Positions 1-10,463 of a stretch of 64,000 nt of DNA are shown here, in pieces (position 1 is the stretch's first letter; each line of letters opens with the position of its first letter). The stretch is from Strigamia acuminata (lineage: Eukaryota > Arthropoda > Chilopoda > Geophilomorpha > Linotaeniidae): the NCBI GenBank assembly GCA_949358305.1, contig CASHSZ010000088.1, positions 23,912 to 87,911 on the forward strand, written 5' to 3'. Position numbers and translations under genes: made by a program. The notes beneath the pieces are model-generated. The model was given only the letters and a program-made list of their open reading frames with translations, did not search any database and was not told the DNA's origin.

Positions 1-2024
1 CGGTCGGAGCACGCGACCCGATCCCCCCCCCCCTCCCCCCGTCCCCAAAAAACCACGCCTCGAGGAACCCCGAGGTTCGGTTTCCGACCGGGTCGCCTCT
101 TGATCCGACTCGGGGCGCGTCACGGCGCGGTCGGAGGACGGCCCTCGCCCCCAAAAACCACACTCCGGGTCACGTGGTCTCGCACCCGACTCTTTCAGTT
201 TTCCCGTTTTCAGCCCGTTACGGGATCGTGACGGGACTGTCGGCGGCCCGTTAACGGCCCGCACAAGCCGTGACGGGATCGTGACGGGACCGTTGGCGGC
301 CCGTTAACGGCCCGCACGGGCCGTGACGGGATCGTGACGGGACCGTCGGCGGCCCGTTAACGGCCCGTACGACTCCATGCGGGCCGTTGACGGGCCGTTG
401 ACGGGCCGTTAACGGGCCGTTAACGGGCCGTTACGGCGTAAATCGAAAAAATCAACAACCGACAACACGTACGTGAAAACGCGTACAACATTCATAGACA
501 TTAATCTCGAATCCTGTTTTTGGTTTTACGCCGTTAACGGGCCGTTAACGGCCCGCGTGAGGTCGTACGGGCCGTCGGCGAGCCGAAGTCCGGGAACGAA
601 GGCCGTTACGGGGTCGTGACGGGACCGTCGGCGGCCCGTTAACGGCCCGCACAGGCCGTGACGGGATCGTGACGGGACTGTCGGCGGCCCGTTAACGGCC
701 CGCACGGGCCGTGACGGGATCGTGACGGGACCGTCGGCGGCCCGTTAACGGCCCGTGCGGGCCGTTACGGGATCGTGACGGGACCGTCGGCGGCCCGTTA
801 ACGGCCCGTACGACTCTATGCGGGCCGTTGACGGGCCGTTAACGGGCCGTTACGGCGTAAATCGAAAAAATCAACAACCGACAACACGTACGTGAAAACG
901 CGTACAACATTCATAGACATTAATCTCGAATCCTGTTTTTGGTTTTACGCCGTTAACGGGCCGTTAACGGCCCGTTAACGGCCCGTTAACGGCCCGCACA
1001 GGCCGTGACGGGATCGTGACGGGACCGACGGCGGCCCGTTAACGGCCCGTGCGGGCCGTTACGGGATCGTGACGGGACCGTCACGATCCCGTCAACGGCT
1101 TGTACGGGCCGTTACGGGATCGTGACGGGACCGTCGGCGGCCCGTTAACGGCCCGTGCGAGCCGTTACGGGATCGTGACGGGACCGTCACGATCCCGTCA
1201 ACGGCTTGTACGGGCCGTTACGGGATCGTGACGGGACCGTCGGCGGCCCGTTAACGGCCCGTGCGAGCCGTTACGGGATCGTGACGGGACCGTCACGATC
1301 CCGTCAACGGCTTGTACGGGCCGTTACGGGATCGTGACGGGACCGTCGGCGGCCCGTTAACGGGCCGTTAACGGGCCGTTAACGGCCCGCGTGAGGTCGT
1401 ACGGGCCGTTACGGGATCGTGACGGGACCGTCGGCGGCCCGTTAACGGGCCGTTAACGGGCCGTTAACGGCCCGCGTGAGGTCGTACGGGCCGTCGGCGA
1501 GCCGAAGTCCGGGAACGAAGGCCGTTACGGGGTCGTCACGGGACCGTCGGCGGGCCGTTACGGGACCGTCACGATCCCGTCACGGCCCGTGCGGGCCGTT
1601 AACGGGCCGCCGACGGTCCCGTCACGATCCTGTAACGGCTCGCACGGGCCGTTAACGGGCCGCCGACGGTCCCGTCACGATCTCGTAACGGCTCACACGG
1701 GCCGTTAACGGCCCGTTAACGGCCCGTTAACGGCCCGTCAACGGCCCGTCAACGGCCCGCATGGGGTCGCACGGGCCGTTAACGGGCCGCCGACAGTCCC
1801 GTCACGATCCCGTAACGGGAAAACTGAAAGAGTCGGGCGCGAGACCACGTGACCCGGAGTGTGGTTTTTGGGGACGAGGGCCGTCCTCCGACCGCGCCGT
1901 GACGCGCCCCGAGTCGGATCAAGAGGCGACCCGGTCGGAAACCGAACCTCGGGGTTCCTCGAGGCGTGGTTTTTTGGGGACGGGGGGGAGGGGGGAAATC
2001 GGGTCGCGTGCTCCGAACGCGCCG
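1..2024. repeat. Large GC-rich palindrome P1, truncated by the window edge
   Basis: Bases 1 to about 210 are the inverted complement of about 1806-2024; for example GAGACCACGTGACCCGGAG on the right mirrors the left arm. The palindrome therefore continues past base 1. The interior is built from short units mixing GGGCCGTTAACGGGCC with CGTGACGGGACCGTCGGCGG, each nearly self-complementary through GTTAAC. No gene is credible here: the open frames reflect absence of stops in GC-rich repeats. It could be a fold-back transposon or a satellite block; no transposase is visible. Confidence 0.85.
431..959. repeat. 419-bp direct duplication inside P1
   Basis: A moderately AT-rich segment of about 110 bp, the only non-GC-rich piece inside P1, occurs at 431-540 and again at 850-959 with near identity. 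The offset is 419 bp, so the whole intervening block was probably duplicated in tandem. Confidence 0.8.
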
Positions 2025-2209
2025 CGACGCGCCGTGGGTCGGTCACCAACCTTTGTCAATATTTTATAAATTTCCACGGAATTTCAGCAATGTTTTACAT
2101 AAGTCCGTCAAATCGGGCAGAAATATCTCGTACAATGTCGCTGCAATTCTGTGGAAATTTATCAGATATTGACAAAATTCGGTGACGGGCGGAAGGGCGA
2201 TTCCCGGGC

Positions 2210-2255
<46 letters not shown>

Positions 2256-2913
2256 ACGGCCGGCGCCTACGCCGACGGGGCGCGGAGGGCGAGTGCACTG
2301 TTCACGCATGTGGGCGCGTGTGGACGCTCGATTTACTGGCGCGTTGGACAAGTCAAAAAAAATTTCCCAATGTCTGACAAAAATTCCATCGAACCACGGC
2401 AATATTTGACAACACTTGCACAGATTTTTAGCAACATTCACCGGCGAGGTCGTTGATGAACTCGCTTTACCCCGATGAATCTCGCGCGACAACAACCCTG
2501 CGAAAATACCAAATCTCGTACGAATAATAAACACGGCGCAAACCGCACAAAAACCCACGACATAAAATCGAATGTCGTCTATCGGCACTCTCAGCATTCC
2601 CCCGGACATTTTCCGGAAGAGTTTGGTCCAGCCGGAATCCGAGGAATAGTCACTCCCAAAGTGCGGATTTTGCGGGTGCACTCGCTTCCGAAGGTTAATG
2701 ATTAAATATGATTATGAAAACTAAAATTAAAATTGAAAACGATTTGAAAAATTAAAAATGATTTATTCACAAAAAAAATAAAGAAATATATATATGTATA
2801 TAAAAACGAGTTGTTTACAAAAAAAAAAGAAAAAAAAAAAATTAAAAATTAACATGGAAAATGGAAAATTACAAATGAGTGAACATGGAAAATTTAAAAT
2901 TTAAAAATTGAGA

Positions 2914-2950
<37 letters not shown>
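2025..2950. repeat. Gene-free spacer with dispersed-repeat fragments and (GA)n
   Basis: No credible gene. A (GA)n tract lies at about 2214-2250. The TTGTCAAATATTG-like stretches at 2050-2180 and 2340-2440 resemble 56.3-56.8 kb. The segment 2575-2680, with GGAAGAGTTTGGTCCA, recurs at about 60.80-60.93 kb, so parts of this spacer belong to a family also found around palindrome P2. A poly(T) run occupies about 2918-2944. Confidence 0.6.
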
Positions 2951-2951
<1 letters not shown>

Positions 2952-3363
2952 TTAAATAAAATTGAAGTGACGAGTTGCCATCTCGGCCGCGAACAGAGTT
3001 GCCCGTCGCACCTCCTCGGCTGCTTCACATGAGGCTACGGCGGCATCGACAGCCTCTTCAATGGCGGCCACGACGTTGGGGTCAGTGCCGTTGGCCGACG
3101 CGACGACCCCTGCCACCGCCGCCACCGACTCCCGTGTCGCTCTAATCGACTGCGACAGAGTCATTGCCGCTGCGGCAGCCGCCGTGGCCACCATGATCAA
3201 GGACAACGCCGGGTCCTCCACTTGGGCGGCGAACTCGACCGACCCAATCGCGCGCGCAGTTGCAAGCGCGCGTCCTCCTGCCTCCGCCGACGCACGAAGC
3301 GCCGCAATTCGATGTTGCATTATCGGCGGCTGTGGTGGTGGCAGAAGGCTGCAACAAAGAATA

Positions 3364-3406
<43 letters not shown>

Positions 3407-3584
3407 CGACCAATCGTGTCAATTTGCAATTTACTCACCTCGGTTGGGCGTCGCGTCTAAGTGCGAACTGCTGAGGGCGGGGTAGGGGCGACGCCCACCT
3501 CTCGTTAATCGAGGGGACACCCCTCCACGCCGCCCTACCCCGTCCTCTGATTCGACGCGATCGTTCATCATCACTGTCTACCAT
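2952..3584 (-). CDS. Ala-rich helical protein, two exons (unrecognised)
   Basis: Exon 1 is 3584..3439 and exon 2 is 3348..2952, joined in phase 2 by an intron (3438..3349) with GTGAGT donor and TTGCAG acceptor. The join gives 180 residues in one frame. The ATG lies directly after a CTAG acceptor, so a 5' UTR intron is likely. Residues 1-48 are Arg-rich and basic; after a Pro run (about 52-57) the rest is Ala-rich, probably helical, with Val/Glu spacing suggestive of a coiled coil. The intron contains a (TCAA)n array. I recognise no family. Alternative: the exon 2 frame is open by GC composition only, but the in-frame splice and clean start argue for a gene. Confidence 0.5.
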
Positions 3585-3607
3585 CTAGGAAACGAAAATA
3601 TAAAAAA

Positions 3608-3638
<31 letters not shown>

Positions 3639-4288
3639 AGATAAGAGATAATAAAAATTGAACGAAATAAGCGGAGAAGAAACCTGAGTCGAAGCTGGGA
3701 TGCATGTTGACGGAACATATAAACCCGATGTCGGCAATAACACTGCATCGAGGACGATTTAACAACTTGAAATTGGAAATTCTGTTTTGAATTTTTTAAT
3801 TTACCGTCTATTTGTTCGTTATTTTGATTTATTTTGTAGTGTTTTGTTTTGCGTTGTTCGGTCAGGCTAGATTGGACGTTGGTTTTCGAGTTATTGTGCC
3901 ACAGTTGTTGCCGAAATCTGGTATGTATGTCGCGTTCCGTCAACACGGCGGAGACGAGAAACACTCGCTACGCTTCATCGCGCCCGCCCGTCTAATTATT
4001 TGTTTGTTTGTTCGCTCCTCCTCAAATTCGTCTATCGAACAATTGTTCAAACCCTCGATCGATAAATTGCCGAATTGATTCAATTTGGACAAATTCCCTC
4101 CGGAAACAATCCATTGTTTACTTACGGTAAATGCGCGAGTCGAGGTGCGATACCGGGAAGCCAATGATGCTTCGTTTGCTTCGCTGTGGTTAATGGTTCC
4201 GACACCGGGTTAAACGCGTCGCTAGCGTCGCGTGTATACAACCGCGTGTGTTTGAAAAATAAAATGGGTGAAAATTAAAGAAAAAATA
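3585..4288. other. Spacer between two minus-strand genes
   Basis: Holds an (AAAT)n array at about 3606-3641, probably within the 5' UTR intron of the Ala-rich gene, since a GT donor follows CAGCTTCGACTCAG on the minus strand. A possible minus-strand GTAAGT donor lies near 4120. No convincing coding exon was found. Confidence 0.4.
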
Positions 4289-4294
4289 TTTATT
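4289..4294 (-). other. Polyadenylation signal AATAAA
   Basis: AATAAA on the minus strand, 9 nt after the stop codon of the 50-residue gene. Its position is right for 3' end formation of that gene. Confidence 0.5.
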
Positions 4295-4303
4295 GGTGAA
4301 TTA

Positions 4304-4456
4304 TTAAAACGAAAGAGCGCCCGGTCTCAGACCGCGCATTCGCTCTGCTTCCTCACGTCGCTGTCTCTCCTCGCGTAAACGCACAGGATCCCAACGATCT
4401 ATGAGGTCGGCAAACATCCCTCTCTTTTTCTCGGGAGTTTCTTCCTTATTCGCCAT
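4304..4456 (-). CDS. 50-residue charged protein (unrecognised)
   Basis: One coding exon of 50 residues. The ATG at 4456 sits 32 nt after a TTTGCAG acceptor, so the gene probably has an upstream non-coding exon. The first half holds MANKEETPEKKRG and a short hydrophobic-aromatic stretch (FADLIDRWDP); the second half is a Glu/Arg helix (about 27-40). The immediate AATAAA signal supports a short real gene. A weak upstream in-frame ATG at about 4489 falls in the putative intron. No family recognised. Confidence 0.45.
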   Translation of the reverse strand: MANKEETPEKKRGMFADLIDRWDPVRLREERQRREEAERMRGLRPGALSF

Positions 4457-4813
4457 GTTAGCGAGATAATAAGGGTAATAGCAGCTCACTGCAAATGATG
4501 CGCACCGTAATTAAACGATACGCGAGTACTATGAAAAGTTAGTTACTCTGAAACCTTCCTTTCGGCAAAATAGTCTCTAAAAAACGCCACTAATGCTTGT
4601 TAAATAGCAACTAGTTTATATGCGCTAGACTGAATAAACTCCAACAAGGTCCTGGGTTTCGGCACCACGTGTCATGAACCGGTTGTTTCTGATTGTTGAA
4701 ACCGCGTTTGAAAGACGCGCCAGTTACGATACAAGAGAGCCTGGTCCCGAATAAGGGCCCGGCAACGTTAAGCAGCCTGAAGGGTGGCGGCAAGCTTAAC
4801 CCCCTATTCGATC

Positions 4814-4968
4814 ATGTTACGAATTATTACCGAGTTTGTTGGAGCCTTAAAAGTGGAAGAAGTAATGCTCACGTGCGGACTTAACAACGAAAAGAAAACC
4901 GACGATCCCGCGAAGATCAAGAGGGTCCGTACCACGTCCCGACATTTTTCAATCCGGTTTAATTTGTT

Positions 4969-5052
<84 letters not shown>

Positions 5053-5476
5053 TTTTTTTTTTTTTTTTCGCTAGTTGCGTCGAGGGGGTGCGTCTGCGCG
5101 ACCACCGCCGCCGCCGCCGCCACCGACACCGAGTGAAAAGAAGAGCGAGGAGACGGCGCTGGAGGCGATGGTCGAGAAGATGATGGCGAGGACGGAGGCA
5201 AAATTGGAAGCGATGCTGGCGAGAACGGAGGAACGATTCGAGAACATGTTGGAGAGGGTGGAGAAGAAGTGGATGGGAGCGATGGCCGATGATACGGAGC
5301 CGGTGGACGACGAAGGCGACGACAAAGGGGCGACCGGTGGTAAAGGTGGCGAGGAGAGGACCGGCGGCGACGGCGGCGACGACGACGACGACAGCCACTC
5401 TTCGATTCTAATTATTCATTCATTCATTCATTCATTTATGTATTTATTTATTTATTTATTTCCCCGTGGACCGTAA
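4814..5476 (+). CDS. Acidic coiled-coil family, member A, two exons
   Basis: Exon 1 4814..4924 and exon 2 5075..5476 join in phase 0 (170 residues). Exon 1 ends with DDPAKIKR, matching DPTKIKG and TLIKR at the same place in members B (42.8 kb) and C (46.7 kb). Exon 2 opens with a Pro run, then a coiled coil of Glu/Lys/Met repeats (EAMVEKMMARTEAKLEAML), then an Asp/Gly/Glu tail and a microsatellite-derived end rich in Ile, His and Phe not seen in the paralogs. The intron is mostly (CT)n. Its donor, GTCCGT, is weak, so the splice rests on paralogy. The first exon could start further upstream. Function unknown. Confidence 0.5.
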
Positions 5477-5552
5477 ACGAGTGGTTTACAATATTTTTTT
5501 TTTTATTTTTTTTATATTTTTAAGACTGAAGAATAAAGTCTGATTATTGTAT

Positions 5553-5591
<39 letters not shown>

Positions 5592-5777
5592 TACATTTGT
5601 ACATTCAAAAGTTAAAAATAAAAATTTCAAAAATTACAAAATTACAAAATTACAAAATTACAAAATTACAAAATTAACAAAAATTAACAAAAATTAAAAG
5701 AAAAGGAGAGAAGAGACGACGATGGTGGTGGTGGTGGTGGTGGTGGTGGTGGTGGTGGTGGTGGTGGTGGTTTAGGT

Positions 5778-5808
<31 letters not shown>

Positions 5809-6226
5809 GCGACTACATCACACAGTGGAGTTTCTGGCACGACGACGGAGCCTGCGCGCGCCCATCCCCACCGCAAGCGCGAAATCCGGTGACAAAATTT
5901 GGAAAATGCGACCACGGAGATTGGGCGAGTAGGTTTTCGCGCGCCCTCCCGACACACCGTGGAAATAAAAATAATAGAAACATGTAAACGAAAATAAAAA
6001 ACGAGAATGAAAATAAAGATGAGAACGGTAAATGAAAATAAAAAAATAAAACGAAGAAATAAAAGGAGAGCCGAATCTTTCGACTCCCCCCCACCCTCCC
6101 GCAACCTCGCGGGAGAGTGTTCACCATCACTATCTGAAACGAAGAAGGGACCAAACTGAAACGGCACAATGTATGGCAATGTCAATGGAATGCGTGTTTG
6201 ACAATACAGCTTTGCCAGAAACGAAA
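5477..6226. repeat. Microsatellite-rich spacer
   Basis: Contains (ATTT)n at about 5548-5592, (ATTACAAA)n-like sequence at 5630-5700, (GTG)n at about 5722-5770 followed by (GAC)n/(GGC)n to about 5812, then AT-rich sequence. Open frames here translate the repeats and are not supported as genes. Confidence 0.6.
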
Positions 6227-6303
6227 ACTCGCGGGAGCGGGATTCGAACCCTCGATCCACAACTCCGTACGGCAGGTAACTCTGCCCGCTCGGCCACCCG
6301 GGC
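6227..6303 (-). repeat. tRNA-derived SINE-like head
   Basis: On the minus strand this 77-nt stretch has an A box (TGGCCGAGCGG) and a B box (GGTTCGAATCC) of RNA polymerase III promoters, spaced as in a tRNA of the Leu/Ser type. The acceptor stem pairs poorly (about four of seven positions) and the T stem has a mismatch, so it is not a working tRNA gene. A tRNA-derived SINE head or a decayed tRNA pseudogene is the likeliest reading; its downstream body would run toward about 5900 but I cannot define its end. Confidence 0.5.
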
Positions 6304-6505
6304 CCGGAGACAAAGCGTCGCTATTTTCGATGACGACGTTTGTCGTTATTACTAATCATTATCGGTTATTGATTATTAATCGTCGATTATTAATTAATTA
6401 TTGATTATTAATTATTAGTTGTCAGTTATTGCCATTATTAGTGTCGTTTATTCATTAATCTTTTTCGCGTCACCGGTCGACCGACATGCTCTAGCGTCAC
6501 ATCTC

Positions 6506-6574
<69 letters not shown>

Positions 6575-6791
6575 TGTGAGTGAGTGCACTTTTCCCGACC
6601 ACGCGACGTCTGCGTTTTGCGACCAACTTCGTTCGACGACCGACAGACATTTATCCATTCATACATACATACATACATACATACATACATACATACATAC
6701 ATACACAACGTGGTAAGTTTCTCCAACGCTATTACCGCGACAACCATTTCGTTCTCGTCAGTCGGCGTCAACTTTTCGTTCCGTTTTTCAG
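6304..6791 (+). promoter_or_regulatory. 5' region of the coiled-coil gene: (GA)n, (CATA)n and 5' UTR intron
   Basis: A (GA)n run lies at about 6508-6570 and (CATA)n at about 6659-6704, followed by a strong donor GTG|GTAAGT. The intron 6713..6791 ends TTTTTCAG directly against the ATG at 6792. The transcript leader therefore probably carries the CATA array. No TATA box is evident. Confidence 0.45.
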
Positions 6792-6959
6792 ATGGAACCG
6801 AACCGCGAACGAAACGAGGATCCGAGATGGCCGCCCATTCCCGTCGTCACGGTGAGCGCGTTTATTTTCTTCGACGTGTCACGTCGCCCCGCTTAACATT
6901 TTGCTTTCAGGTTGACATCACCGACGACGACGAAGAAGACGGCAATGGCGCTGTCGTTG

Positions 6960-7010
<51 letters not shown>

Positions 7011-8131
7011 ACAACGACGACGAAGACCTAACCGAGATCGACGCCGCCATGTTGCGCGACGTTAAACGAGGAGTCAAACTCGAGGTCGAAGTGAGTAAAA
7101 ATTTTCGCGTTGCCCCGCGTTACCCGGCGCAATATTTTTGTTCATTCGTTCGTTCCTTCGTTCTCTCTAGACTGGGGCGGTCGAATTCGAGCTGCCGTTC
7201 GAAAAGAAGGAAGGAGAGGAGGGGGAGGAAGAGCCGCCGTCGACCGCGCGGCTCCTGTGGGCGCTGGGAAACCAGCTGGGAGAGGAGCAACGACAACTGC
7301 GTCGAACCACGGACGACGAGTTGGAGAGGTTCAAGCGAGAGATGCGAAGACGGTTGGAGGCGAAGAAGAGAGAACTTGATGAGCGGTTGAGACTACAAGA
7401 GGTGTCCCACCAGCGCCAAATCCATTTGCGTCTCGAACAGTTGGACCGAGAAAGCGCGGTCTATCGGCGGGCGTGGCGTCGACAGGAGCGGGAGCAACGA
7501 GAGCGGGAGCAGCGAGAGTGGGAGGGATTGGAGCGGGAGCGATTGGAGCTGGAGCAGTCGGAGCAGCAGTGGGAGCGGGAGCGAGAGCAGCAGTGGCAGC
7601 AGTGGCAGCAACAACAACGACGACCACTCGAGTCGGAGCCGGAGTCGGAGTCGGCTCGTGACGTGGAGGTGGAGGACTTAAAAAAAAAGGCGTTGGATCT
7701 CGAGAAGCGCCCGAGACAAGAACACGTGAGTGTCTGTCTGTCTCTGTCTCTCTCTCTTTCCCCCCTTCCCATTTCACGGCGCACGGGGTCAAACTCGATT
7801 TCGATTAGACACCGTCCCACCCCGGCCAATTTATTTTCCATTTACTTTGTTTTATTTTACTTTACTTTACTTTACTTTACTTTACTTTACTTTAAATTTT
7901 TTTTTTTTTTTTCAGGGATTGTGTCCCCAGTTGAGTCACTCGCCGACCCGAGAGCCCGACGACCAACCGCCAGCCACCATTGTCGTTGCCGAAGGACCGA
8001 CCGAAACCCGAGAGCGATCCGAGTCGGACGAGGCGATGGACGCGGCCACGGCCACGACGAGTGGGTACCGCGAGCACCGGGCCATCGCTCCAACGCGCCC
8101 CGACGCGACCGATCGACCGGTCGACCAATAA
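6792..8131 (+). CDS. Arg/Glu/Gln-rich coiled-coil protein, four exons
   Basis: Exons 6792..6851, 6911..7090, 7171..7725 and 7916..8131 have lengths 60, 180, 555 and 216, all multiples of three, so every junction is phase 0; donors are GTGAG and acceptors TTTCAG, CTCTAG and TTTCAG. The product is 336 residues: a short Pro-rich start, an Asp/Glu stretch, 14 Ala in a row (40-53), a second acidic patch, then a long Arg/Glu/Gln coiled coil from about 115 to 235, an acidic-Ser stretch, and a Thr/Pro/Asp tail. The ATG directly abuts the 5' UTR intron acceptor. Intron 3 contains (TTTAC)n. Family unknown; the domain is too low in complexity to assign. A zinc-finger exon 106 nt downstream may be an alternative last exon. 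Confidence 0.65.
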
Positions 8132-8237
8132 ATTGATCGATTAATTAATTAGTTAATTCGTTCGTTTTTATTTATCCCTGTTTCATTTGTTTTCAATTCT
8201 TCTTCTTTTTTTTTTTTATTTATTTCTTTTTTTCAAG

Positions 8238-8369
8238 GCACTGAGACGGGTGTACCGACACAACGACGGACGCTGTCCGTTTTGCGCGGAAACACCCTTT
8301 TTCGAGGATCTCTCTACCCATTGGGTGGAAGCGCATAGATTTCAAGCACCGACCGCCCACCAGGGATGA
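8238..8369 (+). CDS. Orphan last exon with a CPFC zinc finger
   Basis: After a TTTTTTTCAAG acceptor, 132 nt in phase 0 encode 43 residues and a stop. The sequence closely matches exon 3 of the zinc-finger gene at 24.3 kb: CPFC, 11 residues, then HWVEAH, giving C-x2-C-x11-H-x4-H. The first two exons of that family are absent upstream. All exons of the preceding coiled-coil gene are phase 0, so splicing from one of its donors would be in frame. It is either an alternative terminal exon of that gene or a relic of a duplicated gene. Confidence 0.5.
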   Translation, partial: ALRRVYRHNDGRCPFCAETPFFEDLSTHWVEAHRFQAPTAHQG

Positions 8370-8555
8370 CGGAGACAGCATCGGTGGACCGTGCATTCGA
8401 TTTTATTTGACCTTTTTTTGTTTTTTTGTTTTTTTGTTTTTTTTTGTATTGTATGACTTCTTCTTCATTTCTTTTTATTTGTTTTAATTAATTAAAAATA
8501 AAAAATAAAAATAAAAATAAAAATAAAAATAACAAAAAATCCACATTAATCGTAG

Positions 8556-8718
8556 TTGTTATTTAACGAGGCGGACGACGGAGTTTTGGTTGCCGGATTC
8601 GGTTGTAGCGGGGCACGCCGTTGGTGATGTTCCCGGCGCGCGATTCAAATTGGCCAAAGTCGCAAATGTTTCGTTGTTGGCTTTGTACGGGGAGAAAAAG
8701 GAAAGACCGAGGTCTTAA
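8556..8718 (+). pseudogene. RPS23: Ribosomal protein S23 C-terminal fragment, frameshifted
   Basis: The frame starting at 8556 reads [10 protein letters not shown]; after one extra base near 8604-8610 the next frame reads [20 protein letters not shown] and ends KKERPRS with TAA at 8716-8718. This is recognisable as the C-terminal third of the 40S subunit protein S23 (uS12 family), which lies at the decoding centre. The upstream two thirds are missing; low-complexity sequence precedes it. A TCGTAG acceptor-like site just before suggests a copied terminal exon, but the frameshift and substitutions point to a non-functional fragment. Confidence 0.75.
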
Positions 8719-8850
8719 AATGTGTTTTTTTTTTTTGGTTTGTAAAAAAAAAATTAATTAATTAATTAATAAATAAAAAAATAAATGAATAAATGAATAA
8801 ATAAATAAAAATTAAACAGAAAATCGAGAAAGAAAAAAAAAAGAAACAAA

Positions 8851-9201
8851 ACATATTACGGCGAGAGACCGCGCGACAAATTCGGCGGCAAATTCGAACT
8901 CGGCGACCAAAATTCAAAAATAAACCGATCGACCTTCCGTATCCAACGAGCGAAGCGGGTAAACCGCGAGGTCGGCGAACTGCGAGGAAACATCGTGATC
9001 ATCGTCGCGAACAACGTTTGGCGCGACGAAGACTTCAAAAAAGACAGACACGCTCGGGCACCCGATGGAAGGCAAATCCTCTCGGCGGCGAGCAAAGATG
9101 ACGAACACGCGGGTGAGCTAATTGTTTCTTGGATGCTAACGCGACGCCCGAAGTCCCTCGGTTTATTCGCCACCCCGTTGTTTGTTTGTAATAAACGATA
9201 G
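8851..9201 (+). CDS. Unrecognised open frame, possible internal exon
   Basis: Open frame without a clear ATG; an ordinary mix of residues ([18 protein letters not shown] ... [16 protein letters not shown]) gives it a coding look unlike the repeat-derived frames around it. A GTGAGC donor at 9113 would end the exon after KDDEHA; the read-through frame stops at 9201. An AAACAG acceptor lies at about 8814-8819. The opposite strand is also open (about 119 residues), so the strand is uncertain. No family recognised. Confidence 0.25.
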   Translation, partial: TYYGERPRDKFGGKFELGDQNSKINRSTFRIQRAKRVNREVGELRGNIVIIVANNVWRDEDFKKDRHARAPDGRQILSAASKDDEHAGELIVSWMLTRRPKSLGLFATPLFVCNKR

Positions 9202-9264
9202 TGTCGTCCGATCAAAAAGTCGTTGCCGCCATTAAAACGAATGAGAAATTCTACGTTAAAGTCT

Positions 9265-9583
9265 CGTTTTTAACCTTATGGCGCGCATGCGGATTTCGCG
9301 GAGTGCGAAAGGGACCCTATATTTAACATTACGGCGGCCTATACCTTGACCCCCTGTTCGCAGTCTCGTGGCGGATTCTGCGGATTTCACCTATTCGTAC
9401 AATCCGCACGATCGCGCGTGTTTTATCATTCTTGGCAAACCACTTTTTGAAAACGCGTTGTAACGCATCCTCAACTTTACAAATCTCGCTTAGCGCGATC
9501 GCGCTATAACGCTTCTTCGTGTCCAACAAAAACAGCCGATTAAAAACGAAACTTCGGGTTTCGCTAAAACGCGATTTTGATAT
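9265..9583. repeat. Dispersed repeat copy interrupted by the Gypsy element
   Basis: The stretch beginning TTATGGCGCGCATGCGGATT is repeated at about 48661-48960 with about the same order of landmarks (GTGCGAAAGGGACCCTAT, TACGGCGGCCTATACCTTGA, GCACGATCGCGCG). The Gypsy retrotransposon inserted at the right end of this copy. Confidence 0.75.
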
Positions 9584-10166
9584 TGTTACGTGGATCCTGG
9601 GCTTCAATCCGAGTTCCACGCAACTGTATTTTGACTGAGTGATAGTGAAAGAATGAGGCGTTGTTTATAGTTTTAAATTCAAATCTGATCTTTATTAGAT
9701 CGGACAGACAAAGTCTGTTCGACCTTCATTAATTGTGCGCTTTACAACTCGAATAAATCATCATCAACAACTTTGAATGAAATGGCATTTACATTATATT
9801 AATTCAATACAATTAAACAAACTCTTTAACAACTGGGTGACAAATTGTATAATTCATAATATCAAAAGCTAGCCGTCAGCCGTACCCTTTGTTTATCGGG
9901 CGACATTAGGCTAGTAAAGGGCGGCTGTAATTCATAGTTACCTATTGAAGTCTGGAGAGAGGAGAGAGCTCTGTCTGAAAGCGGGCGGTTTTATAGCAAA
10001 TCTGCCATAACCCCCATTCACGAATTAATCGGTCCACTCACATGACGATGACGGTTTCCAATCGTCAACGCCATCTGTGGCCGAAATTAAGCAACATTAA
10101 ACTAATAATGGATCAAATTACGTGTTACGAATCGCGCATTAATCGACACGGTTCGTACACGTGACA
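9584..10166 (-). repeat. Gypsy 3' LTR
   Basis: Starts TGTCACGTG and ends CCACGTAACA on the minus strand. A TATAAAA box is at 9989-9995 and an AATAAA signal at 9691-9696, giving a plausible U3-R-U5 order. Sequence identical to the 5' LTR as far as I can read. Confidence 0.95.
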
Positions 10167-10178
10167 ACTCCCTTTTTT
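10167..10178 (-). other. Polypurine tract of the Gypsy element
   Basis: AAAAAAGGGAGT on the minus strand, directly upstream of the 3' LTR; the position expected for the plus-strand DNA primer. Confidence 0.85.
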
Positions 10179-10463
10179 GCTGTGATTTGGACCCCAAATT
10201 ACAAATTTCGGTCCAGACAGGTCTCTTTTATAGTCGGACATTCTTAAGGAATGTTCGGTTGCCCTTTGCTTTTTATACAAGTTATCACTCAGCTGTTTTA
10301 CAATTATTTCTCAAAATCAAAAAAAATTCACAATTTTTATATATACTCCCTTTTAGTTTAATTTATACAGGTCTTTTGTATTTCTATGTTTTATTTTACA
10401 TGTTTTTTTCTGAAATGAAATGAAAAGTACAAAACTCAAATAACTCAAAATAAAAAATAAACT

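Noticed and set aside
1738-2185. ORFs of about 100 codons at the right edge of P1
   Set aside because: GC-rich repeat arm open on both strands; no start context or family.
6227-6303. Functional tRNA-Leu or tRNA-Ser gene
   Set aside because: A and B boxes are good but the acceptor stem does not pair, so it is called SINE-like instead.
8856-9215. 119-codon minus-strand ORF
   Set aside because: Overlaps a more natural plus-strand frame; Ser/Arg/Phe-rich composition is typical of an antisense shadow.
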